Shown here in pieces: positions 44,982 to 54,413 of a stretch of DNA of 64,000 nucleotides (the first letter of the stretch is position 1; every line of letters starts with the position of its first letter). Location: assembly GCF_039388045.1 (NCBI RefSeq), contig NZ_CP135015.1, positions 354,944 through 418,943 of the forward strand, given 5' to 3'. The stretch is from Buchnera_K aphidicola_B (lineage in GTDB: Bacteria > Pseudomonadota > Gammaproteobacteria > Enterobacterales > Enterobacteriaceae). A model generated the notes under the pieces. The model did no database searches, had not been told where the DNA came from, and saw only the letters and a list, made by a program, of their open reading frames with translations. The position numbers were made by a program, and so were the translations under genes.

Positions 44982-45357
44982 GATATTACATCCTCTTGTG
45001 TTTATAAAATAGAGATTCGCAAAAATTTTTATTCATAATTTTTATCTCTTTTTAATGTGCTGTTAATGATATATAATTATTTAATATACAACAAAATAAT
45101 TAAAATATGTTAATATTATTTTATAATATTATTATTAAATAATACATTAAAAAATTTTATAATTAAAGTTGCATAATAAATTATAAATTATATAATCATT
45201 AATAACATGTTTAACTAATTTAAACAAACAATATTTACAATAATTTATTTTTAAAAATAAAATAATTTCGATATATTTTTAAATATATAATTTATATAAA
45301 AAATTTAAAATAAATTTTTTATATAAATTATATGTTAAATTATAAAAATTTAATAAA
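44982..45357. promoter_or_regulatory. Spacer upstream of the orphan gene, with leader hairpin
   Basis: These 376 bases separate the orphan gene from the end of pitA, both on the minus strand. The part beyond 45,070 is plain A/T with no gene. The orphan's leader contains a long imperfect hairpin (45,011-45,049). Promoter elements cannot be assigned with confidence. Confidence 0.45.
45011..45049 (-). promoter_or_regulatory. Leader hairpin of the orphan gene
   Basis: AGAGAT (45,011-45,016) pairs with ATCTCT (45,044-45,049), and after a 4-base bulge (TCGC) AAAAATT (45,021-45,027) pairs with AATTTTT (45,037-45,043). The structure would end about 30 bases before the start codon (44,981) in the mRNA. 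Pairing is seen in the sequence; a regulatory role is inference. Confidence 0.4.
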
Positions 45358-46860
45358 CTATATTTTTAATAATAACCAATAAATAAAACCAGATAGAAAA
45401 AAAACAATAGGAAAAGTAAAAAACCAAGCATAAATAATATTTTTAATTGTGTGCATTTGTAATTGAAAACCATCAAATAAAATTGCTCCAGTTATAGATG
45501 AAGATAATATATGTGTCGTAGATATTGGAAAACCAAAATAACTTGAAAAACCTACTGATAAAGCAGTCGCTATTTGTGCAGAAATTGCTTGTTCATAAGT
45601 AATTTTTTTTTTTCCTATTTTTGTACCAATTGTTTTAAAAATTCTTTTCCAACCCATAGTTGTACCTATAGAAATAGACAAAGCAATTAAAAAAATAACC
45701 CAAAATGGAGTTTTTTGTGTTAATTTAGAAATTTGTATGTTCATATTATTTAAATATATTTTTTCTTCTTTTATTTTTATTGTACATATTATTTCTTTAA
45801 TAATATTATTAATACATAATAAATGTTTTCTAATTTGATTTTTTTCATTATACGTAAGATTTTGAAAATTATCTAATAAATTTAAAATATATTCTAAATA
45901 GCTTATAAAATATAAAATATTTTTTTGTTCATTTGTAATAAATATAGTACTATTAATTTCATATTTATTTTTATTTAAAGGAGAACTGTTATTTTTTGAA
46001 AAAAAATATTTTTTTTTTAAATCTTCATTACTTTTAAAAATTGATGTTTTAAAATTTTCAAAAAAAAATTGAACGTCATGAATTTCACTTTTTGTAAGTT
46101 GAAAATTTATAAAATATTGAGATGGAGTTAAGATAATTAAAATCAACATCATTAAACCTACGCCTTTTTGACCATCATTTGCCCCATGCGAATAACTTAC
46201 ACCAAAAGATGAAAGAATCAACATAATTTTCATTATTAAAGACGGTTTATTTTTTTTGTAAGATTTTTTTTTATTATTTATTTTAAAATTAATATAACAT
46301 TTATTATAAAATTTATTTAAAATTTTTTTAAAAAACAATAGCAATAATCCAGAAAAAAATAAACCTATTATTGGTGAAATAATAAATGATAAAAAAACAT
46401 ATTTAAAATTTAAAATATTTAATACTTGAATAATAGAAATGTTTTTAATTAAAGCATCAATACAACTTACACCCAAAATAGAACCAAGTAAAGTATGAGA
46501 ACTAGAAATAGGTAAACACAAATACCAAGTTAAAAAATTCCAGAAAATAGAAACAATTAAAACTGAAGTAATCATTTTTATTCCATTATTTGAAGATGTA
46601 TCAAATATAACTTTCAATGGAAATAAATGTATAATTGCATAAGCTACACTTAAACCACCAAAAAACACACCTAAAAAATTAAATATACTTGAATATATAA
46701 TAGCAACTTTAGGAGATAAAACTTTTGTATGTACTACTATTACTAAAGCATTAGCTGAATCATGAAATCCATTAATTATTTCATACAAAACAACCAACAA
46801 CAAAGAAATAATAAAAACAGTTGTGGTATTAATATAAAAATTAGGTAATAAATGTAACAT
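45358..46860 (-). CDS. pitA: Low-affinity inorganic phosphate transporter PitA
   Basis: Proton-coupled symporter for phosphate-metal complexes in the inner membrane. Length 500 residues (499 in E. coli). The duplicated Pit signature is intact: EIINGFHDSANALV in the N-terminal repeat, SYSHGANDGQKGVGLMML centrally, PISSSHTLLGSILG and FPISTTHILSSSITGAIL in the paired loops. A hydrophilic central loop (about 260-380) has Asn/Lys-rich sequence like the family. Confidence 0.96.
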   Translation of the reverse strand: MLHLLPNFYINTTTVFIISLLLVVLYEIINGFHDSANALVIVVHTKVLSPKVAIIYSSIFNFLGVFFGGLSVAYAIIHLFPLKVIFDTSSNNGIKMITSVLIVSIFWNFLTWYLCLPISSSHTLLGSILGVSCIDALIKNISIIQVLNILNFKYVFLSFIISPIIGLFFSGLLLLFFKKILNKFYNKCYINFKINNKKKSYKKNKPSLIMKIMLILSSFGVSYSHGANDGQKGVGLMMLILIILTPSQYFINFQLTKSEIHDVQFFFENFKTSIFKSNEDLKKKYFFSKNNSSPLNKNKYEINSTIFITNEQKNILYFISYLEYILNLLDNFQNLTYNEKNQIRKHLLCINNIIKEIICTIKIKEEKIYLNNMNIQISKLTQKTPFWVIFLIALSISIGTTMGWKRIFKTIGTKIGKKKITYEQAISAQIATALSVGFSSYFGFPISTTHILSSSITGAILFDGFQLQMHTIKNIIYAWFFTFPIVFFLSGFIYWLLLKI

Positions 46861-47054
46861 AAATTTTACACAACCATTAAAATTATAAAAATATATTAAT
46901 AAAATTTCAAAAATATAATTCTAATAATATAATAAAAATTTTTTAAAATTATATTCACTTTAAATATTTAAATTTGTAAATAAATATATAATTATAAAAA
47001 TATTTATTTACAATAATTATATTTAAAATATAATATTACATTCTTAAAATAAAA

Positions 47055-48311
47055 TTAAATACGCTGTGATACATTTATTAACTTTGCTGAAAAAAAAATA
47101 CCTAAACCTAATAAAAAATAAATAAAACATGAAATATACAACCAACCACCGAAAAACCAAAATAAACCTCCAAAAGTTCCAAAAAAACTCGATCCTAAAT
47201 AATAAAAAAATAAATACACAGAAGAAGAATAACCTTTACTATTTCTTGAACAATGCCCAATCCACGAACTAGATATAGAATGTGCAGCAAAAAAACCACC
47301 TGTGAATAATATTAATCCTAAAAAAATTATAATTAATTGATTAAATTGAGTAAAAGATAAACCACAAAGCATTAAGATCAAAGATCCTATTAACACTTTT
47401 CCATAACCGTGTATTTTTGTTAATAAACCAGCTTTAGGTGAAGTATATACACCTATTAAATAAATTACAGATAAAAATCCTACTATAACATGATTTAAGT
47501 AAAATGGTTTAATCATTAATCTGTACCCAACATAATTAAATAATGTAATAAAACTACCCATTAATATAAAACCAATAGTAAATAAAATTCTCAACTGAAT
47601 ATTTTTTAATGGTAAAATTAAATTTTTTATAAAAGTTTTTAAACAAAATGATTCAGTAATAAAATTTTTAGAAGAAGGAAAATATAATACAAAAAATGTA
47701 AATGCTATAAAAGAAATTAAACCAATACAAAAAATAGCAATATTCCAAGAATAATAATGTACAATAAAACTTGTAAAAAATCTTCCAAAGAAACCACCAA
47801 AAGTATTACCACTAATATACAAACCAACAGATAAAGCAAGATCACTGGGTTTAATTTCTTCTGTCATATATGTCAATATAACAGAAGTTACACCACTTAA
47901 AGATAAACCAACTAATGCTCTACATATAACTATAGAGTGCCAATTACTAACACTAGAACATAAAATAGTAAAAAAAGAAGCAAAAAATAAAGAATAAGAA
48001 ATAATTCTTTTTCTACCAAATACATCAGCTAAATTACCTGTAAATAACATTCCTATAGCCATAACAATAGTAGTAATAGATAAAGATAAACTACTTCTAG
48101 CTGGATTTAATTGAAAGACTTTGGAAAAAATAGGCAATATTGGTTGAACACAATATAAAGTAGAAAAATTTGCTAAACCAGCGCAAAAAAGTGATATTAT
48201 AAAAAACTTATATGATTTTTTTCCAGTGGTAATATATTTTTTTTTAATTATTTTCTTTTTAATAAAAGAAAAAAAAACAAAAATTTTAAATAAATAATTT
48301 AATAAATTCAC
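47055..48311 (-). CDS. ynfM: YnfM-like major facilitator superfamily transporter
   Basis: Twelve-segment MFS carrier of 418 residues (417 in E. coli YnfM). LFCAGLANFSTLYCVQPILPIFSKVF, here cut as ANFSTLYCVQPILPIFS, is the family start, and GNLADVFGRKRIISYSLF carries the MFS loop motif A. The first 30 residues (Lys/Phe-rich) precede the conserved region. Substrate unknown; arabinose/amino-acid-like efflux has been suggested for relatives, which cannot be judged here. Confidence 0.85.
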   Translation of the reverse strand: MNLLNYLFKIFVFFSFIKKKIIKKKYITTGKKSYKFFIISLFCAGLANFSTLYCVQPILPIFSKVFQLNPARSSLSLSITTIVMAIGMLFTGNLADVFGRKRIISYSLFFASFFTILCSSVSNWHSIVICRALVGLSLSGVTSVILTYMTEEIKPSDLALSVGLYISGNTFGGFFGRFFTSFIVHYYSWNIAIFCIGLISFIAFTFFVLYFPSSKNFITESFCLKTFIKNLILPLKNIQLRILFTIGFILMGSFITLFNYVGYRLMIKPFYLNHVIVGFLSVIYLIGVYTSPKAGLLTKIHGYGKVLIGSLILMLCGLSFTQFNQLIIIFLGLILFTGGFFAAHSISSSWIGHCSRNSKGYSSSVYLFFYYLGSSFFGTFGGLFWFFGGWLYISCFIYFLLGLGIFFSAKLINVSQRI

Positions 48312-48412
48312 AGAGAAACCTCTCTTAAAATATATATAATATTTAATATATTTATAATATTATATTTAAATAATATTTAAGATTTTTATAATAAAAATAG
48401 ATTTTTAAAAAT

Positions 48413-49249
48413 TTATATATTTATCAAACCGTCATATACATGTACTGCTGGACCTTTCATATATAAATCATATTTTAAACCTTTCCATTTAATATTTAAA
48501 CTTCCACCTAATAAATTTACTTCAACAGAATTAGATAACATATCATTAATACAACCTACTGCTACTGCAGCGCATGCTGCACTACCACAAGCATTAGTTT
48601 CACCTACATGACGTTCATATACACGTAAAAAAATTTTTTTTTTATTAATTATTTGCATAAATCCAACATTAACAGATTCTGGAAATAAATTATTAGAACT
48701 TATTAATTTTCCTAATTTATTTACATTTACATAATTAAAATTTTTAACTGGTATAATACAATGAGGGTTGCCCATAGACACTACACCACACAATATTTTT
48801 TTATTTAAAATTTTAATATTATATATATTTTTTTTTTTTTTATATAAAAAAGGAATATTATAAGGCTGAAAATTTGGTTTACCCATGTTAACCTGAATAC
48901 AATTAGAATTAAATATTTTTATACACATTAATGTTGAATGTGTTTGAATATATATTTTTTTTTTTTTAATAATATTTTTTAAAATAATATAATAAGCTAA
49001 ACATCGAGCACCATTTCCACATTGTGAAACTTCTATTCCATTAGAGTTAAATATTCTATAAAAAAAATCTGCTTTTTTGTTTTTTGATTTTTCTAATAAT
49101 AATAATTGATCACATCCTATACCTAAATTTCTGTTAGACATTTTTTTAATCATTTGTGTAGATAATATCACATTACCAAATAAATTATTAATTATTATAA
49201 AATCATTACCAAGACCATGCATTTTAGAAAAAAAAATTTTTTGTTTCAT
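48413..49249 (-). CDS. dapF: Diaminopimelate epimerase
   Basis: Converts LL- to meso-diaminopimelate, used for lysine and peptidoglycan. Length 278 residues (274 in E. coli). The two catalytic cysteines are in QCGNGARC (Cys 77) and ETNACGSAAC (Cys 221); FSKMHGLGNDFIII is the N-terminal signature. Divergent from cyaY, its neighbour in E. coli too. Confidence 0.97.
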   Translation of the reverse strand: MKQKIFFSKMHGLGNDFIIINNLFGNVILSTQMIKKMSNRNLGIGCDQLLLLEKSKNKKADFFYRIFNSNGIEVSQCGNGARCLAYYIILKNIIKKKKIYIQTHSTLMCIKIFNSNCIQVNMGKPNFQPYNIPFLYKKKKNIYNIKILNKKILCGVVSMGNPHCIIPVKNFNYVNVNKLGKLISSNNLFPESVNVGFMQIINKKKIFLRVYERHVGETNACGSAACAAVAVGCINDMLSNSVEVNLLGGSLNIKWKGLKYDLYMKGPAVHVYDGLINI

Positions 49250-49364
49250 ATTTTTAATAAAAATTTTATATCAATATTATTTTTAATTATTATATATTTA
49301 ATATATTATATTAAATAATTTATATTTAAATTTTATTTAAATGATAATACAAAACAGGAATAAA

Positions 49365-49709
49365 ATGATCAGTAAAAAAAAAATGAAATTATCATTATTT
49401 CATGCAATTGTAGATAAAACAATGTCAGAAATTGAAAAAGTATTAGATCAAAATCTTGGATATGATATTCATGATTTTGAAATAAATAATAATATTATGT
49501 CTATTACTTTTAAAAGTAAAAATAAAATATTACTTACACGACAAGAATCAATACGTCAATTATGGTTAGCAACTAACCGTAAAGGCTATCATTTTAAATA
49601 TGAAAATAATACATGGTTATGTATAAAAAGTTGTAAAAAAATTAATACAATTTTAAAAAATTTATTTTTAAAAGAAATTCCAAAAAAAAAAATATCCAAA
49701 TTATTTTAA
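49365..49709 (+). CDS. cyaY: Frataxin-like protein CyaY
   Basis: Iron-binding regulator of IscS-based Fe-S assembly. The ATG at 49,365, preceded by AGGAATAAA, gives 114 residues (106 in E. coli); the ATG at 49,341 lacks such a site, and one at 49,383 is also possible. IMSITFKSKNKILLTRQESIRQLWLAT and GYHFKYENNTWLC match the beta-sheet face. The usual N-terminal acidic ridge is only partly acidic here. Confidence 0.92.
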   Translation: MISKKKMKLSLFHAIVDKTMSEIEKVLDQNLGYDIHDFEINNNIMSITFKSKNKILLTRQESIRQLWLATNRKGYHFKYENNTWLCIKSCKKINTILKNLFLKEIPKKKISKLF

Positions 49710-49811
49710 AAAGTAACATAAATATTTTTATTTCAATTATTTAAATATATATCATAAATAAAATATTTAAATATTAAAGTACAAACATGTTTATTTATAA
49801 ATGGAAAGAAT

Positions 49812-50747
49812 ATGTTTAAAAAAAAAATAAGAATAGTAACTAGGAATAGCCCATTAGCATTAAAACAAACACATTACGTAACAAAAAAATTAAATAAATT
49901 GTATCCAAAATTAGAAATTGAGATTATTCCTATTATTACAAAAGGAGATGTATTAATTAAAAATAAAATAAAATATGGCAAGGATCTATTTATAAAAGAA
50001 TTAGAAATTGCTTTATTAGAAAATAAAGCAGATATCGCCATACATTCTGTAAAAGATATACCAAATAACTTTTCAAAAGAATTATCTATAATAAATATTT
50101 GTAAAAGAGTAAACGCATTAGATGCATTAATATCTAATAAATATAATTGTATAAAAAATTTACCTAAAAATGCTAAAATTGGAACTTCTAGTATAAGAAG
50201 AAAATTTCAACTTATAATGTATAGACCTGATTTAAAAATAATTCCTATAAGAGGTAATGTAGAAACACGAATTAAAAAATTAGATTCTGGAAAATATGAT
50301 GGTATCATTTTAGCAGTTGCAGGTTTAAATAGATTAGGTATACAAAATAGAATTCGAGAAATAATAAAAAAAAAAATATTATTACCACCTTGTGGTCAAG
50401 GTGCTATAGGAATACAAACACGTATTAACGATACTTTTATTTTATTTTTAATATCAAATTTAAATCACAGATTAACAAAAATACGAATTATTGCAGAAAG
50501 AGCTTTTTGTAAAAAATTAGGTGTAAATTGCAATATACCAGTGGGAATTTATGCAAATTTTAAAAATAAAAATTTAAAATTAAAAGGATTAGTAGGTTCT
50601 CCAGATGGAAGATATATTATTCAAGGTACACGTAAAGGTCCTTTATTTTTAGCAGAATATATGGGAAAATCTTTAGCTACAGAGTTATTAGATAAAGGAG
50701 GTAAAAAAATATTAAAAAAATATATTAATAAAATTATTTCTAAATAA
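49812..50747 (+). CDS. hemC: Porphobilinogen deaminase
   Basis: Polymerises four porphobilinogen units to hydroxymethylbilane in heme synthesis. Length 311 residues (313 in E. coli). RIVTRNSPLALKQTHYV at the N-terminus, catalytic Asp 82 in HSVKDIP, GTSSIRRKFQL, and the dipyrromethane-attachment Cys 240 in GVNCNIPVG are present. It is the only heme gene in the window; hemD does not follow it. Confidence 0.97.
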   Translation: MFKKKIRIVTRNSPLALKQTHYVTKKLNKLYPKLEIEIIPIITKGDVLIKNKIKYGKDLFIKELEIALLENKADIAIHSVKDIPNNFSKELSIINICKRVNALDALISNKYNCIKNLPKNAKIGTSSIRRKFQLIMYRPDLKIIPIRGNVETRIKKLDSGKYDGIILAVAGLNRLGIQNRIREIIKKKILLPPCGQGAIGIQTRINDTFILFLISNLNHRLTKIRIIAERAFCKKLGVNCNIPVGIYANFKNKNLKLKGLVGSPDGRYIIQGTRKGPLFLAEYMGKSLATELLDKGGKKILKKYINKIISK

Positions 50748-50810
50748 TTTTATTAAATTTAAATAATTTTAATGCAATTAAATATTATTCTAAATTATAA
50801 ATAATATTTT

Positions 50811-50884
50811 TCGGCAAGGGAGGATTTGAACCTCCGACCTACTGGTCCCAAACCAGTTGCGCTACCAAGCTGCGCTACTCACCG
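50811..50884 (-). tRNA. tRNA-Pro (anticodon TGG)
   Basis: 74 bases: acceptor CGGTGAG with CTTGCCG (one G-T pair), anticodon loop TTTGGGA (TGG), T loop TTCAAAT, discriminator A. Close to E. coli proM. Last of three tandem tRNA genes on the minus strand (Arg, His, Pro). Confidence 0.98.
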
Positions 50885-50900
50885 TTATAAAATATAAATG

Positions 50901-50974
50901 GGTGGCTAATGGGTCTCGAACCCATGACAACTGGAACCACAATCCAGGACTCTACCAACTGAGCTATAGCCACC
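50901..50974 (-). tRNA. tRNA-His (anticodon GTG)
   Basis: 74 bases including the extra 5' G (position -1) encoded in the gene, which faces C73. Anticodon loop TTGTGGT (GTG), T loop TTCGAGA, acceptor GGTGGCT with AGCCACC. Close to E. coli hisR. It is 16 bases from tRNA-Pro; in E. coli leuT lies between these two. Confidence 0.98.
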
Positions 50975-50999
50975 AAAATTTTAAAAAATAATTATTTAA

Positions 51000-51024
51000 C
51001 CAATTAATCTATTTAATTAATTGG
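51000..51024. other. Perfect hairpin between tRNA-Arg and tRNA-His
   Basis: A 9-pair perfect stem, CCAATTAAT with ATTAATTGG, and a 7-base loop occupy the gap between the two tRNA genes. On the transcribed minus strand a T-containing but broken run follows. It could be a processing signal of the tRNA precursor or a weak terminator. Confidence 0.4.
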
Positions 51025-51031
51025 ATCAATA

Positions 51032-51105
51032 TGCACCCGACAGGAATTGAACCTGATACCTCTACCTTCGGAAGATAGTGCTCTATCCAAATAAGCTACG
51101 GGCGC
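51032..51105 (-). tRNA. tRNA-Arg (anticodon CCG)
   Basis: 74 bases: acceptor GCGCCCG with CGGGTGC, anticodon loop TTCCGAA (CCG), T loop TTCAATT, discriminator A. Equivalent to E. coli argX, which also heads the argX-hisR-leuT-proM cluster. It reads CGG, a codon that must be very rare in this genome. Confidence 0.97.
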
Positions 51106-51215
51106 TTTTAAAATATAAAATTTATTATAACATATTTGCAATATATGTAAATATATATTTATTTTTGCAATCATGAAATTTTAAAAAGTTTATAAAATAT
51201 AATATTTTAAAAAAA

Positions 51216-52475
51216 CTAAGGGCATTTCATCATATTAAAAAATTCATTATTAGTTTTAGTCATTAATAATTTGTTTATTAAAAATTCCATTGCATCAATT
51301 TCATTCATAGGATGAATTATTTTTCTTAAAATCCACATTTTATGTAATTCTTCAGATGTAGTTAATAATTCTTCTTTTCTTGTACCAGATTTATTATAGT
51401 CAATCGCAGGGAAGACTCTTTTTTCTGCAATTTTTCTAGAAAGTGGAAGTTCCATGTTTCCTGTACCTTTAAATTCTTCATAAATAACTTCATCCATCTT
51501 TGATCCAGTATCGATTAATGCTGTAGCTATAATAGTTAAACTTCCACCTTCTTCAACATTTCGAGCTGCTCCAAAAAAACGTTTGGGTCTATGTAATGCA
51601 TTAGCATCAACCCCTCCAGTTAATACTTTTCCTGAAGAGGGTATTATAGTATTATATGCTCTAGCTAATCTTGTTATTGAATCTAATAAAATTATTACAT
51701 CTTTTTTATGTTCTACCAAACGTTTTGCTTTTTCAATAACCATCTCTGATACTTGTACATGTCTTGAAGCAGGTTCATCAAAAGTTGATGCTATTACTTC
51801 GCCTTTTACTAAACGCTGCATTTCTGTAACTTCTTCTGGTCTTTCGTCAATTAATAAAACCATTAATACGCAGCTAGAATGATTATGAGCAATACTTTTT
51901 GCTATATTTTGTAATAAAACTGTTTTTCCTGCTTTCGGTGGCGCAACAATCAAACCTCTTTGACCTTTACCAATAGGCGTTGCTAAATCTAATATTCGTG
52001 CTGTTAAATCTTCTACTAAACCACTCTCACATTCCATTCTTAAACGAACATTAGCATGTAATGGAGTTAAATTTTCAAATAAAATTTTACTTTTTATATT
52101 TTCTGGATCATCGTAATTTATAGAATTTACTTTTAATAAAGCAAAATATCGTTCTCCGTCTTTTGGAGGACGAATTCTACCGGAAATAGTATCTCCAGTT
52201 CTCAAATTAAATCTACGTATTTGACTAGGAGACACATAAATGTCATCTGGACCTGCTAAATAAGAACTATCAGCTGAACGTAAAAAACCAAATCCGTCCT
52301 GGAGAATTTCCAGAACTCCGTCACCAAATATATTAGCCCCGCTTTTCGAATGTCTTTTTAAAATGGAAAAAATGATATCTTGTTTACGCATACGTGCTAG
52401 ATTTTCTAATCCTATTTTCTCACCAAGTACAATTAATTCAGTAATAGGTGTATTTTTTAATTTGGTAAGATTCAT
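51216..52475 (-). CDS. rho: Transcription termination factor Rho
   Basis: Hexameric RNA helicase ending transcription. Length 419 residues, the same as E. coli. N-terminal MNLTKLKNTPITELI, RNA-binding GFGFLRSADSSYLAGPDD, Walker A APPKAGKT (near residue 180), Walker B VLMVLLIDERPEEV, and the Q/R loops TGGVDANALHRPKRFFGAARN-type residues (core GGVDANALHRPKRF). Its retention fits the scarcity of intrinsic terminators here. Confidence 0.99.
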   Translation of the reverse strand: MNLTKLKNTPITELIVLGEKIGLENLARMRKQDIIFSILKRHSKSGANIFGDGVLEILQDGFGFLRSADSSYLAGPDDIYVSPSQIRRFNLRTGDTISGRIRPPKDGERYFALLKVNSINYDDPENIKSKILFENLTPLHANVRLRMECESGLVEDLTARILDLATPIGKGQRGLIVAPPKAGKTVLLQNIAKSIAHNHSSCVLMVLLIDERPEEVTEMQRLVKGEVIASTFDEPASRHVQVSEMVIEKAKRLVEHKKDVIILLDSITRLARAYNTIIPSSGKVLTGGVDANALHRPKRFFGAARNVEEGGSLTIIATALIDTGSKMDEVIYEEFKGTGNMELPLSRKIAEKRVFPAIDYNKSGTRKEELLTTSEELHKMWILRKIIHPMNEIDAMEFLINKLLMTKTNNEFFNMMKCP

Positions 52476-52627
52476 AATAATAGGTTCTTAATAATTGGGA
52501 ATATATATTTAATATAATTTTATTTTTAAAAAAAATTATTATAATTAAATAAAAAATATATAATTTAAAAACTGAAATAAAAAATATAATTTTAAATAAA
52601 ATTGAATAAATTACTTATATTTAAATT

Positions 52628-52960
52628 TTATTTTAAATTGTTTTGTAAAAAATCTATTAATTGATTTTTAGATAAAGCGCCAACTTTTGTAGATAATAAT
52701 TCACCGTTTTTAAATAATAATAATGTTGGTATACCACGAATTGAATATTTTGGTGCAGTTAAAGGATGTAGATCTATATTTATTTTAGCAATTTTAATTT
52801 TTTTATAAAATTCTTCTGCAATTTCTTCTAAAATAGGTTGTAATAATTTACATGGAGCACACCATTCTGCCCAAAAATCTACTAAAATCATTTTTTTTTC
52901 TTGTAGAACTTTTTCATTGAAATTATCATCTGTTAAATTAATAATTTTTGAATTATTCAT
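52628..52960 (-). CDS. trxA: Thioredoxin with CAPC active site
   Basis: Small thiol-disulfide reductant, 110 residues (109 in E. coli). The fold markers DFWAEWC, cis-Pro RGIPTLLLFKNGE and Lys in APKYSIRG are present. The active site is Cys34-Ala-Pro-Cys37 in place of the usual CGPC. The second residue tunes redox potential in this family, so the change may be functional. Neighbours rho and, on the other side, the gap where rep is expected. Confidence 0.96.
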   Translation of the reverse strand: MNNSKIINLTDDNFNEKVLQEKKMILVDFWAEWCAPCKLLQPILEEIAEEFYKKIKIAKINIDLHPLTAPKYSIRGIPTLLLFKNGELLSTKVGALSKNQLIDFLQNNLK

Positions 52961-53421
52961 TATTTTTCCTAATATATTTTATTTAAATTTAATAAATATA
53001 ATACACTAACAATGTATAAATTGAATACATTGCAAAGTTATTTAAATATTTTAAATAGATAATTACATCATTAGTTTGTTTTTGGAAAATTTTTTATTAT
53101 ATTACAATTATAATAATTTAAAATAATACTTTTATTTGATTTTAAAAAATTTAAAATAATTTAAATAAAATTAAATAAATATTTGTATTTTATATTTTAT
53201 TATAAAAAGTAATTGAAAAAATTATTTTTTATGACATATCCATGTAAGTGAAAAATGTTATTTTAATATTATTATGAATTTTAAGAAATGTAATTCAATT
53301 ATTTTTATTATAATTGTATAGAAATTTAAATATATTAAATTATATAAAATTATTAAATTTATTTTTTATTTTATTAGTATTTTAAATATATTCATAATTT
53401 AAAAATCTTTCATTGATAATT

Positions 53422-53455
<34 letters not shown>

Positions 53456-54100
53456 TAAAAAAATGCAGAATTTTAATAATTTATTAATTCTATAAAAATT
53501 TAAACATATAATTAAAAATTTATATGTAATTTGTAAAATATCTTACATTATATAGTTTTATTTAAAGGAAAATCTAAAACTATTTTTTAATTTTAAAATT
53601 TTAAAATATTAAAAATTAAATAAATTTTAAAATATATATATTTTTTTATTTTAAAATATTTAATAGTTATTTTTTTTAAAAAATGTAATTATTTTGTTAA
53701 TTTTTATAGTTTGTAATGTTTCAAAAAAATTAAAATTATATAATAATTATAAATTCATTTATATTTTAATATTAAAATATATTTAATACTATATTAAAAA
53801 GTAATACTAAAAATTTTAAAATAAAAATAATTTTTACAATATTATATAATTTAATATTAAATAACTTTAATATTTATTTAAATATAGATACTTAATTTTA
53901 TTAAACGATTTATTTTTAATATTTTAATTTCTTTTTTAAAAATATTATAAAAATATAATAAAAATTATCATTCAATATATTAAAAATATAAAATAAATAT
54001 TATATATAAATTTTAAATTAATATTATTTACATCCTAATTTTTTTAAAATATATAAATTTTAATAATGCATATTCTAAAAAAAAATGAAAAATTATTTTT

Positions 54101-54140
54101 ATTGATACAAATATATTTATATTGATACAAATATATTTAT
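54101..54140. repeat. 20-base direct tandem duplication
   Basis: The unit ATTGATACAAATATATTTAT occurs twice head to tail (54,101-54,120 and 54,121-54,140), followed by a decayed start of a third copy (ATTAATAC). It lies 270 bases beyond the ilvC stop. Confidence 0.85.
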
Positions 54141-54413
54141 ATTAATACATTAAAATTTTTATTTAATTTTTGAAATTTCTTTCTTCTTTTATAATAAAAA
54201 TAAAGTAAAAATATTTTACTTATTATATTTTATTTTACAAATTTTTATTTTTTAACAATATTATCTATGAATTTAAATATAAAAATATTTTTATGTAAAA
54301 TTTTATTAAAAAGTAATTTTTATATTGAAATTTTTATAAATTTTAAATAAGAAAAAAATAAAAAACAGAAATTTTAATTATTTAAATGTAAAAAATTTAA
54401 AAGTTCAAAAAAG

